Both the position numbers and the translations under genes were made by a program. Positions 8,691 to 17,817 of a stretch of DNA of 64,000 bases are shown piece after piece (within the stretch, counting starts at the first letter, position 1; the number at the start of each line of letters is the position of its first letter). The notes under the pieces are model-generated. The model was not told the DNA's origin. It saw nothing but the letters and a program-made list of their open reading frames with translations, and did not search any database. Source of the stretch: Duodenibacillus sp964509205 (GTDB lineage Bacteria; Pseudomonadota; Gammaproteobacteria; Burkholderiales; Burkholderiaceae_F); NCBI GenBank assembly GCA_964509205.1, contig CAZDVW010000007.1:10296-74295 (forward strand), written 5' to 3'.

Positions 8691-9932
8691 TCAACGCTTC
8701 TCGCTCGTGATGAGAAGCTCTTTTCCTTCAGCATCCACATCGAGTCGAACCAGAGCAACGTCTTTTTGCGACGGGATCTCATACATCGGCTCAAGCAAGG
8801 CTTGTTCCAGAATCGAGCGAAGACCTCGCGCACCCGTTTTGCGCTCCAAAGCACGTCGGGCGATGAAAGTCAACGCCGCATCCGTAACCTCAAGCTGCAC
8901 GCCGTCCATCGCAAAAAGCTCCGCGAACTGCTTAACAAGTGCATTTTTCGGCTGTGTGAGGATGTTGCGCAAAGCCTCTTCGGTCAGTTCCTCCAAGCAC
9001 GCCGTCACAGGCAGTCTGCCGACGAGTTCCGGAATCAGTCCGAATTTCACAAGATCCTTGGGCTCGCACTGTGCAATGAGTTTCGAAAAAACGGTATCGG
9101 TTTTCTCCCGCAGTTCAGAAGAAAATCCGATGCCTGCTCTGCCCTGAGAGCGCTTGCTGATGATTTTTTCAAGTCCGTCAAATGCACCTCCGCAAATAAA
9201 GAGGATGTTTGACGTATCCACAGGCGTCATCGCTCCGCGCGGGTTCTTTCGTCCGCCGGCGGCCGGAACATTGCAGACAGTGCCTTCGATGAGTTTTAAG
9301 AGAGCCTGCTGAACGCCCTCGCCGGAAACGTCCCTTGTAATCGAGGGGTTTTCGCTCTTTCGGGCAATTTTGTCAATTTCATCCAGATACAAAATTCCCC
9401 GTTCGGCTTTCTTGACGTCGCCGTCGGCGGCCTGCAACAACTTATGAATGATGTTTTCGACATCCTCTCCGACATAGCCGGCTTCCGTGAGCGTAGTCGC
9501 ATCGGCAATGGCAAAAGGCACCTTCAGCACACGAGCAAGGGTCTGAGCCAAGAGTGTCTTTCCCGACCCCGTCGGTCCAATCAGAAGAATATTGGATTTC
9601 TGCAACTCGACATCCGAACTTGTCGAAAGATGCCGCAGACGCTTAAAGTGATTGTAGACGGCAACGGCCAAGACCCGCTTGGCTTTTTCCTGACCGATTA
9701 CGTAATTGCTCAGGTGGGCATAAAGCTCTGCGGGCGTCGCAAGCGGTTCGTCTTGAACCGGATCTGTCTCGACTCGCTCACTTCCTTCTTTTGCATCAGA
9801 GCCAAGTGCGGCGGAAAGTCCGCGAATGCACCGGTCGCAGACGTAAATACCTCGCCCTGTGTCAATCAATTCTTCACAGTCTTGGCGGCATCGCCCGCAA
9901 ATACTGCAGCGCTGAGTATCCGAATGATTCAT
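8691..9932 (-). CDS. clpX: ATP-dependent Clp protease, ATP-binding subunit ClpX
   Basis: This protein of about 413 residues carries the N-terminal four-cysteine zinc-binding domain (CSICGRC ... CDRC), Walker A GPTGSGKT, Walker B LYLDEIDKIA, the RKNPRG pore-loop region and a C-terminal AAA+ small domain. ClpX unfolds substrates and feeds them to ClpP. The stop of clpP is only about 15 bases upstream and an AAGGA overlaps it. That AAGGA is ideally spaced for an in-frame TTG at 9938, while ATG 9932 has GAG 7 bases upstream. I use the ATG; the difference is two residues. Confidence 0.95.
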   Translation of the reverse strand: MNHSDTQRCSICGRCRQDCEELIDTGRGIYVCDRCIRGLSAALGSDAKEGSERVETDPVQDEPLATPAELYAHLSNYVIGQEKAKRVLAVAVYNHFKRLRHLSTSSDVELQKSNILLIGPTGSGKTLLAQTLARVLKVPFAIADATTLTEAGYVGEDVENIIHKLLQAADGDVKKAERGILYLDEIDKIARKSENPSITRDVSGEGVQQALLKLIEGTVCNVPAAGGRKNPRGAMTPVDTSNILFICGGAFDGLEKIISKRSQGRAGIGFSSELREKTDTVFSKLIAQCEPKDLVKFGLIPELVGRLPVTACLEELTEEALRNILTQPKNALVKQFAELFAMDGVQLEVTDAALTFIARRALERKTGARGLRSILEQALLEPMYEIPSQKDVALVRLDVDAEGKELLITSEKR

Positions 9933-9947
9933 ACGCAAACTCGTTCC

Positions 9948-10550
9948 TTATTCCCGTGACGTGAGCACTTTGTCAATCAATCCGTAAGAAAGCGCCTGCT
10001 CGGCAGACATGTAGTTGTCTCTGTCTGTGTCGCGGGCAATTGTCTCAAGCGACTGTCCCGTCCGTTCAGCCAGAACGGAATTGAGAAGTTCCTTTAAATC
10101 CTGGATTTCTTTGGCTTGGATGGCAATATCGCTTGCCATGCCGCGGCTGCCGCCGGAAGGCTGGTGGATCATGATGCGCGAATGCGGAAGCGAAAAGCGT
10201 TTGCCCTTGGTTCCTGCCGCCAGCAAAAAGGCGCCCATAGAAGCCGCCATACCGACGCAAATCGTCTGCACGTCCGGCTTGATAAAGCACATCGTGTCAT
10301 AAATGCCGAGACCGGCATAGACGGACCCGCCCGGGCTGTTGATGTAAAGCGAAATGTCTTTTCCCGGATCTTCGCTTTCCAGAAAAAGCAACTGGGCAAT
10401 AATCAGATTGGCGCTTTCACCTGTCACTTCACCGTTGAGGAAAACAATCCGATCTCTGAGAAGGCGCGAGTAAATATCAAAACTGCGCTCTCCTCGCGAA
10501 TCCTGCTCGATTACCATCGGAATCAAAGTATTTGTTACCTGCCGCATCAT
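9948..10550 (-). CDS. clpP: ATP-dependent Clp protease, proteolytic subunit ClpP
   Basis: The 200-residue serine protease has its catalytic triad visible: Ser104 in GMAASMG, His129 in MIHQP and Asp178 in RDTDRDN. The substrate-binding GGSV strand (INSPGGSVYAG) is intact. ClpP forms the double-heptamer chamber that works with ClpX. An AGGAGG site stands upstream of two consecutive ATG codons; the first is used. The gene lies between tig and clpX, the standard order. Confidence 0.96.
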   Translation of the reverse strand: MMRQVTNTLIPMVIEQDSRGERSFDIYSRLLRDRIVFLNGEVTGESANLIIAQLLFLESEDPGKDISLYINSPGGSVYAGLGIYDTMCFIKPDVQTICVGMAASMGAFLLAAGTKGKRFSLPHSRIMIHQPSGGSRGMASDIAIQAKEIQDLKELLNSVLAERTGQSLETIARDTDRDNYMSAEQALSYGLIDKVLTSRE

Positions 10551-10632
10551 GCGACCCCTCCTGAAAAGAAAAGCGGAAACCGGGACTCTGCCCGATTGCC
10601 GCTTTCGATGAGATGAATTCGGGCGATGTCTC

Positions 10633-11988
10633 TTAGAGCTGCATCAACTTGTCGAACTCAACGGTTTCTTGCGTTGTCTTGGCCTTGCCAAGAACATACT
10701 CGACAACCTTTGTCTCCGTGGCCACATTGGCAAGCGTGCGAGACTGGTTGGCATCCTTAAGATACCAATCCTTGACCTTGTCTGCATTCTCATAGCTGGA
10801 GGCAATTTCTGTTGCCAGCTTTTCCACATCTTCCGTTGTGGCAGCCAGTTTTTCCTGCTCAACAAGCTTGCTGACGAAAATACCGAGAACAACACGCTTT
10901 TGCGCCTGTCCCTTAAACATCTCGAGCGGCATCGCCGGCGCCTTCTTCGGATCCAGACCGAACTGCGTAAGACGCTCCTTGGCTTCCTGCGCAAGGCGAG
11001 TCTGCTCTTCGGCCACCATTTCCGTCGGAGCCGGGAATGTCGCCAGTTTTGTCAGAGCATCCATCACTTCAACTTTGGTGCGCGAAAGCAACCGGGCTTT
11101 GACTTCGCGTTCCAAGTTCACCTTCACTTCCTGCTTGAGGGTATCCACATTGTCCTGGCCGACGGATTTAGCAAACTTGTCGTCGAGTTCCGGCAAAACC
11201 GGTGTCTCAATTTTGAGGACTTCTACGTCGAAGTCCACTTGCTGACCAGCCAATTCCTTGGCCGGGTAATCAGCCGGGAAGGTCAACTGGAATGTCTTCT
11301 TCTCTCCGACGCCCATACCGGAAACCGCCTTTTCAAAATCCGGCAACATGCGGCCGGCACCAAGCGTCAAAACAAAATTCTCAGCCGTGCCGCCTTCGAA
11401 AGCGACGCCGTCCTTGGTTCCCTTAAAGTTAATCGTGCAACGATCTTCGTCAGAAGCTTTGCGATCAGCCTGTTCAACATACTGAGCACGCTGCTTGCGC
11501 ATCACATCGATCGTCTTGGCAACTTCGGCATCCGTCAGCGGGCATTCGTAACGCTTTAACTCAAGTCCCTCAAACGACGGAATTTCAAATTCGGGGTAAC
11601 ACTCCACAACGGCCTTGAACTTGAGGTCTTCTCCCTCTTTGGTTTCCAAAGGCGTAATGACGGGGCGACCGACCATCATGAGTTTGGCAACCTCGGCCGC
11701 CTTTTCAAATTCGCGGGCAACAAGATCATTGAGCGTATCAACGTACGCATCGTGTCCATACATTGCACGTACAGTCTCAAACGGAACGTGTCCCGGGCGG
11801 AAACCGGCAACTTTGGCCTTCTTAGCATAACGCTTTAAAGCCGCATCCACTCCGGTCTTCAATTCAGCCGCGCTCACCGTGAATTCAACGGACTTTTCAA
11901 GCGACTTTGCGGACGCCGCCTCAGTCTGTGCGGTTTCTTCAGTCTTGCCAGGCTCTTGAGCCTTCTTTTCTTCAACGTTTTCAGTCAT
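10633..11988 (-). CDS. tig: Trigger factor, ribosome-associated chaperone
   Basis: The protein of about 451 residues contains the N-terminal ribosome-binding domain with AGFRPGHVP (the family's GFRxGxxP signature), a central FKBP-like prolyl isomerase domain (about 170-260) and the helical C-terminal chaperone arms. Trigger factor shields nascent chains at the ribosome exit tunnel. I place the start at 11988 (MTENVEE); a TTG further upstream would add 13 hydrophobic residues not typical of the family. An acidic linker rich in Glu/Ala/Thr follows the start. It is the first gene of the tig-clpP-clpX-lon run. Confidence 0.93.
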   Translation of the reverse strand: MTENVEEKKAQEPGKTEETAQTEAASAKSLEKSVEFTVSAAELKTGVDAALKRYAKKAKVAGFRPGHVPFETVRAMYGHDAYVDTLNDLVAREFEKAAEVAKLMMVGRPVITPLETKEGEDLKFKAVVECYPEFEIPSFEGLELKRYECPLTDAEVAKTIDVMRKQRAQYVEQADRKASDEDRCTINFKGTKDGVAFEGGTAENFVLTLGAGRMLPDFEKAVSGMGVGEKKTFQLTFPADYPAKELAGQQVDFDVEVLKIETPVLPELDDKFAKSVGQDNVDTLKQEVKVNLEREVKARLLSRTKVEVMDALTKLATFPAPTEMVAEEQTRLAQEAKERLTQFGLDPKKAPAMPLEMFKGQAQKRVVLGIFVSKLVEQEKLAATTEDVEKLATEIASSYENADKVKDWYLKDANQSRTLANVATETKVVEYVLGKAKTTQETVEFDKLMQL

Positions 11989-12096
11989 CACAGAAATTAT
12001 TCCAAATGCAAAAAGGCTTGATCCCAAACCTTTCAGCGGGTTTTAAAAACAAAAAGAATTCGAGCCACAGCGCATGGCAGGTTCGAAGCGAGGTGC

Positions 12097-12102
12097 ATTA
12101 TA
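12097..12102 (-). promoter_or_regulatory. Likely -10 element of tig promoter
   Basis: A perfect TATAAT on the minus strand lies about 109 bases upstream of the tig start, in the gap between tig and the divergent kinase gene. No good -35 box is seen at the usual spacing, so the promoter may depend on an activator or be weak. Confidence 0.45.
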
Positions 12103-12179
12103 CTGATTTGCTCAATTTCAGTGCGGCTTAACTTGTCGGTTTGCCTCTTTAAGGTTTCCGTTTTTTTAGGAATTTTCCC

Positions 12180-13727
12180 ATGGAAAAGCTTTTTCTCGGT
12201 TTTGATGCCGGAACCCAGAGCGTCAAAGTTTCAATTTATGATGAAAACTGGCGTTGCAGAGCCTCCCGAACAAAACCGACGACGCTGCATTACCCGAAGC
12301 CGGGTTGGGTTGAAATGGATCCGAATGAATACGTGGATCTGACAATCGAGTGCATCGCCGAGTGCGTACGCGACATCCGCGCCGAAGGTCTTTACGCCTC
12401 ACAAATTCAAGCCGTCATGGGAGACGGCATCATTTGCGGCATCTGCGGCGTCGACGAAAACGGCGAAGCCGTCACGCCCTACGTGAACTATTTAGACAGC
12501 CGCACGCAAGCTGACTGCGATTTGCTAAACGCCAAGGATCTTTCGATTTGGGCCGAAGAAACCGGAAACCCCGAAGCACTGTGCCTGTTTCCCGCCATGT
12601 TTGCACGTTGGTTCATTGCCAACAGTGAAACCTTTCGCAAACGCGGCGTGAAATTCATGCACAACGCCCCTTACATCCTCTCGCATCTTGCCGGTCTCAA
12701 AGCCAAAGACGCCTTCATTGACTGGGGAACCATGTCAGGCTGGGGTTTAGGTTACCAAGTTGAAAAGAAATGCTGGAGTGAAAAGCAACTGCAGATTCTC
12801 GGCATCGATCCGACGTACATGCCGAAGATTCTTAAACCGTGGGACATTGTCGGTGCCGTGAGTGAATCCGTTGCCCAAAAAACCGGACTTGCCGTCGGCA
12901 CACCGGTATGCGCCGGCGCAGGCGACACCATGCAGTCGATGCTCGGTTCCGGCGTCTTTGAAGCCGACAAGGGCGTGGATGTTGCAGGCACCTGCTCCAT
13001 GTTTTGCGTTTCAACCTCAGGCATCGTTCCGGAACTCTCCCGCAAAGGATCCGGGCTGATTTTTAACAGCGGGACTCTGGAAAACACCTACTTTTACTGG
13101 GGATACATCCGAACGGGCGGACTTGCACTGCGCTGGTTCAAAGACAACATCTGCCAAAAGAGCAACGATCCGACTCACTACAAAATTCTTTCCGAAGGAG
13201 CCTCAACGGTCAAACCCGGTTGTTCAGGCGTTCTGTTTTTGCCCTATCTGACGGGAGGAGCCGGCACAAATGTCGGTGCAAGCGGCTGTTTTCTCAATCT
13301 GACGCTCAAAGATGACATCTATGTACAGTGGCGTGCCGTGCTTGAGGCAATCGGCTACGACTACATGGAAATCACCGATACATATCGCCGCGCCGGCGTC
13401 AAACTCGACACAATCACCGTCACAGAAGGCGGAAGCCGAGACGAACTTTGGAATCAGATCAAAGCCGATATGCTCTCGAGCAAGGTTGTGCGTTACAGAA
13501 ATGCCGGCGGCGCCGTCGTCACCAACTGCGTCTTTGCCGCACTGGCCGCAGGTGCCATTCATGAACCGAAAGAGTCCCTAAAAAAGACGATACAACTCAA
13601 TGCGACTTATCTGCCGGACGAAACCAACACGCGTCTTTACAGAAAACTCTATGAGTTGAAAACGCGTCTGATTAAATACGATTTGAAAAAAACTTTTGAA
13701 ACGCTTGCTGAAATGCGCAAGCTCTAG
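12180..13727 (+). CDS. FGGY-family carbohydrate kinase (xylulokinase-like)
   Basis: This 515-residue protein has the actin-like two-domain FGGY kinase fold. The first phosphate-binding loop is LGFDAGTQSVK at the N-terminus. The signature region around GWVEMDPNEY is also typical, as are the second-domain motifs CAGAGDTMQSMLG and FLPYLTGGAGTN, and the C-terminal EGGSRDELWNQ. These enzymes phosphorylate sugars or polyols with ATP in the cytosol. AGGA precedes the start. No sugar transporter, isomerase or regulator is adjacent, so the substrate cannot be inferred; xylulose is only the family default. It is divergent from tig. Confidence 0.85.
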   Translation: MEKLFLGFDAGTQSVKVSIYDENWRCRASRTKPTTLHYPKPGWVEMDPNEYVDLTIECIAECVRDIRAEGLYASQIQAVMGDGIICGICGVDENGEAVTPYVNYLDSRTQADCDLLNAKDLSIWAEETGNPEALCLFPAMFARWFIANSETFRKRGVKFMHNAPYILSHLAGLKAKDAFIDWGTMSGWGLGYQVEKKCWSEKQLQILGIDPTYMPKILKPWDIVGAVSESVAQKTGLAVGTPVCAGAGDTMQSMLGSGVFEADKGVDVAGTCSMFCVSTSGIVPELSRKGSGLIFNSGTLENTYFYWGYIRTGGLALRWFKDNICQKSNDPTHYKILSEGASTVKPGCSGVLFLPYLTGGAGTNVGASGCFLNLTLKDDIYVQWRAVLEAIGYDYMEITDTYRRAGVKLDTITVTEGGSRDELWNQIKADMLSSKVVRYRNAGGAVVTNCVFAALAAGAIHEPKESLKKTIQLNATYLPDETNTRLYRKLYELKTRLIKYDLKKTFETLAEMRKL

Positions 13728-13761
13728 ACTGTGTTGAAACGACTTGGCAGGCGAAGAAAGT

Positions 13762-13788
13762 GAAGTGCCCTCCCCTCGGGGCAACTTC
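13762..13788. terminator. Possible bidirectional terminator hairpin
   Basis: GAAGTGCCC pairs with GGGCAACTTC (one bulge) between two convergent genes. There is no clear T-run on either side, so termination is only suggested by position. Confidence 0.3.
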
Positions 13789-13800
13789 AACTTGATCGCT

Positions 13801-14082
13801 CTAACGCAAGTGCAGTTTGCAACCAAGAATCCGAATCACCTTCAGAATACTGCTTAACCGAAGGTCTGTTTTTCCATTGAAAAGGCGATAAAAAGTCGTC
13901 CGCTCGATACCGGAAACGGAGGCAATCCGCACCATTCCGATCTCATGGCAAATTTCGCTTAAAACCCCGCAGACAGCGGCACCATCCCCGTTGTCTGCCC
14001 GACAAGCGGCATCCAGACGCTCTTGATACTCCTTTTTCAAGTCTTTCGGAAGGAAAAGTTCATTGTCAAAGCGCTTACCCAT
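13801..14082 (-). CDS. HTH antitoxin-like DNA-binding protein (HI1420 type), orphan
   Basis: The 93-residue protein resembles the putative addiction-module antidotes of the HI1420 type. It has an N-terminal helical stretch with LFLPKDLKKEYQERL, then a helix-turn-helix: IGMVRIASVSGIERTTFYRLF followed by LRLSSILKVIRILG. AGGAAG lies before the start. In known pairs a RelE-like toxin gene lies just upstream of this antitoxin. Here only 83 bases separate it from lpxB, so no toxin partner is present. It may be a leftover antitoxin or a stand-alone repressor. Confident as an HTH protein, less so for its role. Confidence 0.7.
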   Translation of the reverse strand: MGKRFDNELFLPKDLKKEYQERLDAACRADNGDGAAVCGVLSEICHEIGMVRIASVSGIERTTFYRLFNGKTDLRLSSILKVIRILGCKLHLR

Positions 14083-14165
14083 TTTATTTCTTCCTATTCA
14101 GTTAAAAAGTTGTGGACTCCGTGAATATCTCAAATAGAACAGGTTTGCAGAATCAAAACAAACTG

Positions 14166-15332
14166 TTAATGATTCGCCGTGCAAAGAACGCGAGCAATCG
14201 CCTCGCATGCACAATCCGCTGTCGGCCGAAGAAGTGAAGCGTGTAATTCGGAAAATCTTTCACTTAAAAGAGCTCTCCGATTCGGCTCAAGTTGATCAAG
14301 CAGGCTGTACGCAATTGCGTCCGCTCTGCAATAGTACTGCAAAAACTCGGGAATAACAGCATCAGCCAAAAGGATGTTCGGCAAACTCACGTAGGGAATG
14401 AGCCCTTTATTGCGCATCAACCATGCTGTCAGAGGGGGCATTTTGTAGCCGGCGACAATCGGTTTTTTAAACAATGCGGCCTCCAGTGTGGCCGTTCCGG
14501 AAGCCGCCAAAACGGCATCCGATGCCTCCAAAACCGTGTGGCTGTCGCCGATCGTGACAAGCAGTTTCGAGGCAAATTCAGGATAGCGAGCCGCCGCCTG
14601 CAAAATGGAGGCTCTGGCCGACGCACTCATAGCGGGAACCACAAACCGAACGGAATCGCCCAAAAGGGCGCAAAGACGCTCACAAGCGGCAAAAAAGACC
14701 GGGCCGCAACCGGAAACCTCATCGACCCGAGACCCGGGGAGAACCGCAAAGACCGTTTGGATTGTCTCCGGAATCGCAAGCTTTGCCCGAGCCTTCATCG
14801 GATCGGGCACCATCGGAATGATGCCGGCTAAAGGGTGACCGATGTAAGTCGCCGGAATTCCCGCTTTTTTATAAATGGCTTCCTCAAAGGGAAAAATCAA
14901 AAGTACGTGACGCGCAGCCCGGCGCACTGTTTCAATTCGCTCTGGACGCCATGCCCAAATGGAGGGAGAAACCATGTGAACGCAAGGCACTCCCCTGCTT
15001 GACAACTTTTGTTCAATTCCGAGATTGAAATCCGGTGCATCGACGCCGATGAAAATTTTCGGAGGGTCTTTTCGAAAACTTGAAAGCAGTCTTGAGCGCA
15101 GTCGCAAAATGGCCGGGATTTTTTTGATGACTTCCACATAACCGCGCACACTGAGCGTGCTGGAATCTTCCCAAACGGTTAAACCCGCTTCGCGCATCTT
15201 TTCGCCGCCGACCCCGACAGGCGTAAGCTCCGGGAAGCGACGGCGAAATTCCGGCAGAATCAAACTGGCAAGGAAGTCTCCGGAGGCTTCTCCGGCAACC
15301 CACGCCGCATGACTGGCATTCGGTCTTTGCAT
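14166..15332 (-). CDS. lpxB: Lipid-A-disaccharide synthase
   Basis: The 388-residue protein shows the LpxB hallmarks: VAGEASGD near the N-terminus, GVDAPDFN, HMVSPSIWAWRP and the sugar-nucleotide end FAVLPGSR plus ASGTATLEAAL. LpxB joins UDP-diacylglucosamine to lipid X to form the lipid A disaccharide at the inner membrane. I take ATG 15332, which leaves 11 residues before the VAGEASGD motif as in E. coli; a TTG at 15368 inside lpxA would add 12 residues. It is the last gene of the lpxD-lpxA-lpxB run. Confidence 0.94.
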   Translation of the reverse strand: MQRPNASHAAWVAGEASGDFLASLILPEFRRRFPELTPVGVGGEKMREAGLTVWEDSSTLSVRGYVEVIKKIPAILRLRSRLLSSFRKDPPKIFIGVDAPDFNLGIEQKLSSRGVPCVHMVSPSIWAWRPERIETVRRAARHVLLIFPFEEAIYKKAGIPATYIGHPLAGIIPMVPDPMKARAKLAIPETIQTVFAVLPGSRVDEVSGCGPVFFAACERLCALLGDSVRFVVPAMSASARASILQAAARYPEFASKLLVTIGDSHTVLEASDAVLAASGTATLEAALFKKPIVAGYKMPPLTAWLMRNKGLIPYVSLPNILLADAVIPEFLQYYCRADAIAYSLLDQLEPNRRALLSERFSELHASLLRPTADCACEAIARVLCTANH

Positions 15333-15336
15333 TGGC

Positions 15337-16128
15337 CTAACGAATGATGCCTCGAGGACTCGAGACAACGAAATCGCGCATGTGTTCCAAAAGGGGCTTC
15401 ACTTCACAGGGAGCCGCCTCAACAATCGCATTGATTTCGGAGGCCGCATCCGCAATGAGGTTGCCCTCTCGGTAAATAGCGCGGTAAACGCTTTTAATCA
15501 ATCCGATGGTTTCCGAAGAAAATCCGCACCGACGAAGTCCGACAAGATTCAGTCCGTGCGGCAACGCCGGATTGCCGTTGCAGATCACGTAGGGCGGAAC
15601 GTCCTTTGAAACGGCGGAAGCTCCGCCGACAAACGCATGCGTTCCGATGTGTACGAACTGATGCACTCCTGACTGACCGCCCAAAATCGCAAAGTCTTCC
15701 ACGTGAACATGACCTGCCAATCCGCAGTTGTTCGCCAGAATGATGTCGTTGCCGACTCGACAGTCATGCGCCACATGGGCATTGGCCATCAAGAGGTTGC
15801 GAGATCCGATCGTCGTGACGCCTTCGTCCTGAACCGTTCCTGTCGAGAGCGTGCAATGTTCGCGAATAACGTTGTCATCGCCGAGCGTCAAGCGCGTCGG
15901 TTCCGCATCGTACTTTTTATCCTGTGGATCGCAACCGACGGCTGCTCCGTGGTAGAAGTGATTGCGCTTGCCGATGGTTGTCACTCCCATGATGCTTACG
16001 CAGGAGTCCAGCACGCAACCCTCACCGATCTTGACATGCTCGCCAATCAAACAAAAAGGACCGATCACAACATCATCAGCGATCTCTGCTTTCGGATCAA
16101 TAACGCTGGACGGATGAATTTTCGGCAT
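15337..16128 (-). CDS. lpxA: Acyl-ACP:UDP-N-acetylglucosamine O-acyltransferase
   Basis: The 263-residue protein is a left-handed beta-helix built from hexapeptide repeats ([ILV]-G-x-x-x-x, e.g. DVVIGPFCLIGEHVKIG). The catalytic histidine lies in NAHVAHDC, and the C-terminal helical domain contains GLNLVGLRRCGFS. LpxA carries out the first step of lipid A synthesis, placing an R-3-hydroxyacyl chain on UDP-GlcNAc. Its length matches the family. It lies 60 bases after lpxD, where fabZ is normally found but is absent here. Confidence 0.95.
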   Translation of the reverse strand: MPKIHPSSVIDPKAEIADDVVIGPFCLIGEHVKIGEGCVLDSCVSIMGVTTIGKRNHFYHGAAVGCDPQDKKYDAEPTRLTLGDDNVIREHCTLSTGTVQDEGVTTIGSRNLLMANAHVAHDCRVGNDIILANNCGLAGHVHVEDFAILGGQSGVHQFVHIGTHAFVGGASAVSKDVPPYVICNGNPALPHGLNLVGLRRCGFSSETIGLIKSVYRAIYREGNLIADAASEINAIVEAAPCEVKPLLEHMRDFVVSSPRGIIR

Positions 16129-16188
16129 AGTTTTCTCTAATTTCTCGGCGTGAATCTAAAACCTGCAAAATAGAATCTGACACAAATC

Positions 16189-17262
16189 CTATTTATCAGA
16201 ACCCTTTAACTGCTCCATCTCTTCCCGAAGTGCTTTGATTTCGGCACGCATCTGACTTAAACGTTGAATCAAAATCATCGTACGCTCTGCGGCGACGCGT
16301 TCCTGCGCCGGGAAAACACCCATCATCGCCTTCGCCCCCTCTTGCCAGCGGCGAATGTTGCTTGAGGGACCGATTTGAACCATATCCGGAATCCGAATGT
16401 GTCCGTTAATATTCGAAGCGCCGCCGACCATGCAGTGGCTACCGATTGAAGTCGATCCCGCCACACCCGTGCAAGCCGCCATCACAGTGTGGCTACCGAC
16501 TCTCACGTTGTGCCCCAGCTGAATTTGATTGTCAAGCTTTGTCCCCGCACCGACAACCGTATTTTCGAGAGCGCCGCGGTCAACCGTCGTATTAGCACCG
16601 ATCTCAACATCATCTTCGATGCGTACGGCACCGATCTGAGGAATCTTGACCCATTCCCCTGCAAAGGGGGCAAAACCGAAGCCGTCTGCACCGATGACGG
16701 CGCCGGAGTGAATGATCACGCGATTGCCGATTTGGCAGTCGTGGTACACGCTGGCATTCGCATAAACAATGGAATCGTCTCCGACGACAACATTTTCACC
16801 GATATAGGCTCCGGGAAAAATGTGCACTCGCTCACCGATCCGGGCTCCGGCTTCGACAACCGCCAATGCATCAATTCGAGCGCTTGGCGCAATCGTTGCT
16901 TTTTCGGAAACGGCAGCCGTCGGAGAAATGCAGCCGTCTGCTCTCGGTTTCGCAAGCATCACCTGCAATGCCCACGCAAACCACGCATACGGGTTTTGCG
17001 TCACAACGAGGGCTCGAGACGGATTTGTTCCGTACATCGCTTCGGCATCGTGCGCCGTAACAACAAGAACGCCCGCCTGACTTAATTTGGCGGCATCGCG
17101 CCATTTGCTCTGCGCCAAAAAGGCAACGTGTTCCGCCCTGGCATGTTCAAGCGGAGCAAATGAAAGGATTTCCTTATCTTCGGCTCCGCCGTAAAAGGTA
17201 CTTGTCAGACGGTTGCGGGAAAGTCGAAGAATTTCACCGGCCAAATCACCAATTCTCAACAT
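16189..17262 (-). CDS. lpxD: UDP-3-O-(3-hydroxyacyl)glucosamine N-acyltransferase
   Basis: The 357-residue protein has an N-terminal uridine-binding domain (about 1-105) and a beta-helix of hexapeptide repeats. The catalytic histidine is in LGHNVRVG and a second conserved one in INGHIRI. The C-terminal coiled helix is rich in Glu/Arg/Lys. LpxD adds the second acyl chain in lipid A synthesis. It follows skp after 12 bases on the same strand, the usual bamA-skp-lpxD order. Confidence 0.95.
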   Translation of the reverse strand: MLRIGDLAGEILRLSRNRLTSTFYGGAEDKEILSFAPLEHARAEHVAFLAQSKWRDAAKLSQAGVLVVTAHDAEAMYGTNPSRALVVTQNPYAWFAWALQVMLAKPRADGCISPTAAVSEKATIAPSARIDALAVVEAGARIGERVHIFPGAYIGENVVVGDDSIVYANASVYHDCQIGNRVIIHSGAVIGADGFGFAPFAGEWVKIPQIGAVRIEDDVEIGANTTVDRGALENTVVGAGTKLDNQIQLGHNVRVGSHTVMAACTGVAGSTSIGSHCMVGGASNINGHIRIPDMVQIGPSSNIRRWQEGAKAMMGVFPAQERVAAERTMILIQRLSQMRAEIKALREEMEQLKGSDK

Positions 17263-17274
17263 GAAATCACCCGA

Positions 17275-17781
17275 CTATTTGGTCTTTTTCTTATCCAGCT
17301 TAGCGATGACCTGCTCGGTGATGTCGATCTTGGAATTTGCCCAGACCGGATCCTGAATGATCACGTCATACTTTTCAGTCGTAGCGATTTCCTGAATAAT
17401 TTTCACAGCCTGCGAAAGGATGATCTGCGCCTCTTCGTTGCTCCTTTGATTGCGCTCTTCAACAAGAGCACGCTGCTTGCGGGCGATATCGCGCTCGCTC
17501 TCAGCGAGTTCATTGCGCTGCTTGAGTCGCTCGGACTCGGTCATGATCGCACTGTCTTTTTCAAACTTTGACGCACGATTCTTAAACGAGCGCATTAAGC
17601 GATTGACTTCTTCTTCGCGAGGCTTGAAATACTGTTGCAACTTCTTTTGTGCCGCCACCGCTGTCTCAGACTGCGAAAGAATCTTTTGCGGATTCACGAC
17701 ACCAATCTTGCTGTCGGCCGCAGAAGCGGCTCCGGCAAAAACGGCTGAACAAGCCAAAGCAATCAGAACTTTTTTAAACAT
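17275..17781 (-). CDS. skp: Periplasmic chaperone Skp/OmpH
   Basis: This 168-residue protein has a clear signal peptide ending near AASA, then GVVNPQKILSQSE (the conserved start of Skp). A long charged coiled-coil rich in Glu, Arg and Lys follows, forming the tentacles of the trimer. Skp holds unfolded outer-membrane proteins on their way to BamA. Immediately downstream of bamA, as expected. Confidence 0.92.
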   Translation of the reverse strand: MFKKVLIALACSAVFAGAASAADSKIGVVNPQKILSQSETAVAAQKKLQQYFKPREEEVNRLMRSFKNRASKFEKDSAIMTESERLKQRNELAESERDIARKQRALVEERNQRSNEEAQIILSQAVKIIQEIATTEKYDVIIQDPVWANSKIDITEQVIAKLDKKKTK

Positions 17782-17817
17782 AAATAACTACCTCTTTTCA
17801 TCAAAGACAGCAAAAAT

